A DNA stretch of 18,193 bases from JTS-RE9 sp964649195 (GTDB taxonomy: Bacteria; Planctomycetota; Phycisphaerae; Phycisphaerales; Phycisphaeraceae), in NCBI GenBank assembly GCA_964649195.1, contig CAZYPK010000107.1:1-18193 (forward strand), given 5' to 3'. Made by a program: the position numbers and the translations under genes. A model generated the notes under the pieces. That model saw only the letters and a program-made list of their open reading frames with translations, was not told the origin of the DNA and did not search any database. Below are positions 16,612 through 18,193 of this stretch, piece after piece. Position 1 is the stretch's first letter. Each line of letters starts with the position of its first letter.

Positions 16612-18085
16612 TCTTCCCCGTCGGATTGCGCGGCAGCGCGGGCAGCACGGTGATTTCGCGCGGCACCTTGAACTGCGCCAGGTTTTCCCTGCACCAGGTT
16701 CGCAACTGCGTTTCGTCGAAGGTTGCGCCTTCCTGCAGTTCGATGTAGGCCACGGGCAGTTCGCCGCGCAGGTCGTCCATTTTGCCGATGACGGCCGAGT
16801 CGAGCACCGAGGGATGTTTGTTGAGCACCTCCTCGATCTCGCGGGGGAAGACGTTTTCGCCGGCGATGATGAGCATTTCCTTCTTGCGTCCGGTGATGTA
16901 GAGGAAGCCATCCTCATCGAGCCTGCCGAAGTCGCCGGAGCGGAAGTAGCGTTCGCGCACCGTTTCGCCGTTGGGGTCGGTGGTTTTGATATCGACGAAG
17001 ACGGCGGCGGTCTGTTCGGGCAGATGGTGGTAGCCTTGCATGATGTGCGGACCGGTGATGAGCACTTCGCCATCGGTGTTCACCGGCAGCGGGTTGTCGT
17101 GGTCATCGACGATGAGCACCTTCACGCCGGGCAGCGCGGTGCCCACCGATTTGCGGCGGAACCTGTCGGGGACGGACCATGTGGTCACCGGCGATGTTTC
17201 GGTCAGGCCGTAGCCTTCGAGCAGGCGGACATTGAATCGCTGTTCAAACTCCTCGAACACCGAGGCCGGCAACGGTTCGCCGCCGCTGATGGCCAGGCGG
17301 AGCGAGGCGAAGTCCTCGGCGGTGGCGCCCTTGACGGCGAGCATGGCGGCATACATCGAAGGCACCGCCATGAAGATGCCCGCCCGGTGTTCGCGGATGA
17401 GGCCGACCAGCCGCTTGGGGGTGAAGCGGGCGGTGTAAACGACATGGGACCCGACCTTGAGCGGGATGAGCGTCAGGGCGGTCATGCCGAAGCTGTGAAA
17501 CTGCGGAAGGATGCCGACGAAGGTGTCGGCCTTGCTGAGCTTGGCCTTGATGATGGAGGCATCGACATTGCATTGGAGGTTGCCGTGGCTGAGCATGACG
17601 CCCTTGGGCCTGCCGCTGGTGCCGGAGGTGTAAAGAATGATGGCCAGGTCGTCATGGCCCTTGACGGGCGGCCAGCGCAGCGGAGGCACGCCGGTGAAAT
17701 CGACCTCCTCGATGAGGATGATGTTGATGTGCGCGGGCACGACCTGGGCGCCGCCGATGTAATCGAGCATCGGCTTGACGGTGATGATGGTGTCGATGCC
17801 GCTGTCCTCGATGATGTAGCGAATCTCATCGCGCGCCAGCAGGTAGTTGAGCGGCACCGCGGCGCGGCCGGTGAACCAGGTGGCCAGCAGCGCGACGGGA
17901 AACAGGCCGCTGGTGGGCAGCAGAATGCCGACATGCTCGCGGCTGGTGACGCCGTCGATTTTGTCGGCGAGAAAAAGCGAGCCGCCCAGAATCTGGCCGT
18001 AGGTGAACCGCCGCTGATCATCGGTGACGGCCAGCTTCCCGCGGTTTCGCAGGCAGGAAAGAACGATGGGCCAGAGCATGCTCAT
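16583..18085 (-). CDS. AMP-dependent acyl-CoA synthetase/ligase
   Basis: A 500-residue adenylate-forming enzyme, most like long- or medium-chain fatty acyl-CoA synthetases: it activates a carboxylic acid with ATP and transfers it to CoA. Core motifs are in order: P-loop A3 LYTSGTSGRPKGVMLSH (from about 150), A5 EGYGLTETSP (about 287-296), A7 YFRSGDFGRLDEDGF, A8 GRKKEMLIIAGENVFPREIE, and A10 NPTGKIM with catalytic Lys491. The start at 18085 (MSMLWPIVLSC) was chosen because the upstream in-frame extension runs into the family A repeat; its ribosome binding site is weak, and the Met at 18079 is an alternative. The last 9 codons overlap the methyltransferase gene on the other strand, so the C-terminus (RRQLKGM) may have been altered when the restriction genes arrived. 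No membrane segment is evident. The substrate is not known. Confidence 0.92.
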   Translation of the reverse strand: MSMLWPIVLSCLRNRGKLAVTDDQRRFTYGQILGGSLFLADKIDGVTSREHVGILLPTSGLFPVALLATWFTGRAAVPLNYLLARDEIRYIIEDSGIDTIITVKPMLDYIGGAQVVPAHINIILIEEVDFTGVPPLRWPPVKGHDDLAIILYTSGTSGRPKGVMLSHGNLQCNVDASIIKAKLSKADTFVGILPQFHSFGMTALTLIPLKVGSHVVYTARFTPKRLVGLIREHRAGIFMAVPSMYAAMLAVKGATAEDFASLRLAISGGEPLPASVFEEFEQRFNVRLLEGYGLTETSPVTTWSVPDRFRRKSVGTALPGVKVLIVDDHDNPLPVNTDGEVLITGPHIMQGYHHLPEQTAAVFVDIKTTDPNGETVRERYFRSGDFGRLDEDGFLYITGRKKEMLIIAGENVFPREIEEVLNKHPSVLDSAVIGKMDDLRGELPVAYIELQEGATFDETQLRTWCRENLAQFKVPREITVLPALPRNPTGKIMRRQLKGM

Positions 18086-18142
18086 GAGTGGTGGACCGCA
18101 ACGGGTGGAGAGAATCCGGGGTAGTGGCTCAGTCTGATATCC

Positions 18143-18193
18143 GGGTGGCTGGGGCTGAGTCCGCGAAGCCCCGGCCCGATGAAACAGCAAGGC
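18143..18193. repeat. Family A palindromic repeat, copy A5 (cut by the window end)
   Basis: The left arm GGGTGGCTGGGGCTGAG starts at 18143 and continues to GCCCCGGCCC, followed by a decayed form of the A3-type interior (GATGAAACAGCAAGGC against GCACGAAGCAAGG). The right arm lies beyond the window. It is 57 bp upstream of the acyl-CoA synthetase start, on that gene's promoter side. Confidence 0.85.

Noticed and set aside
18086..18190. N-terminal extension of the acyl-CoA synthetase
   Set aside because: The added residues (AGASRTQPQPP and so on) come from the family A repeat. The family N-terminus fits a start near 18085.

Overview
The window looks like a piece of a Planctomycetota chromosome, most likely from the Phycisphaerae side of the phylum. 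The evidence is a planctomycete-type secreted cytochrome protein (PSCyt1/DUF1549/DUF1553) followed by its usual DUF1501 partner, a LamG protein with a PEP-CTERM tail, a stand-alone prepilin-like protein with an H-X9-DG end, and high GC. No gene is a transposase, integrase or phage gene.

Layout, left to right. (1) Minus strand: rpsD (ribosomal protein S4) with a good sigma-70-type promoter and a hairpin terminator, then a XylR-like regulator (LacI-type sensor plus AraC DNA-binding domain) whose C-terminus runs into repeat DNA. (2) Plus strand: a LamG/PEP-CTERM surface protein behind a pair of 10-bp direct repeats spaced exactly 21 bp, which look like an AraC-family operator; then a type II pseudopilin-like protein. 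(3) Plus strand: the PSCyt1-DUF1549-LamG-DUF1553 cytochrome protein and the Tat-exported DUF1501 protein, probably an operon. (4) A secreted sialate O-acetylesterase, a small convergent lipoprotein, and a secreted alpha/beta-hydrolase esterase. (5) A lower-GC restriction-modification pair (AccI-like endonuclease and N6-adenine methyltransferase, overlapping by 11 bp) whose 3' end runs 29 bp into a convergent acyl-CoA synthetase gene.

Together, groups 1 to 4 read as a sugar-responsive regulator plus surface and secreted proteins for binding and deacetylating polysaccharide. That functional reading is inference. The LamG domain in the PEP-CTERM protein and the one inside the cytochrome protein share a distinctive core, which ties the two together.

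The unusual feature is the repeat content. At least four families of large inverted repeats sit in about 18 kb: family A (five copies, starting GGGTGGCTGGGGCTGAG), family B (two copies, one a 305-bp element with 42-bp terminal inverted repeats), family C (one copy) and family D (two copies inserted in the same reading frame inside the cytochrome gene). Families A and D carry short tandem arrays of exact 7-bp period, a further 12-copy 7-bp array encodes the tail of the regulator, and family A also has a variant with 9-bp arrays. The 7-bp units found inside genes have no stop codon in any of the six frames, while the 7-bp unit found only between genes does. This looks like a dispersed palindrome/heptamer repeat system that can invade coding sequence and turn into protein.
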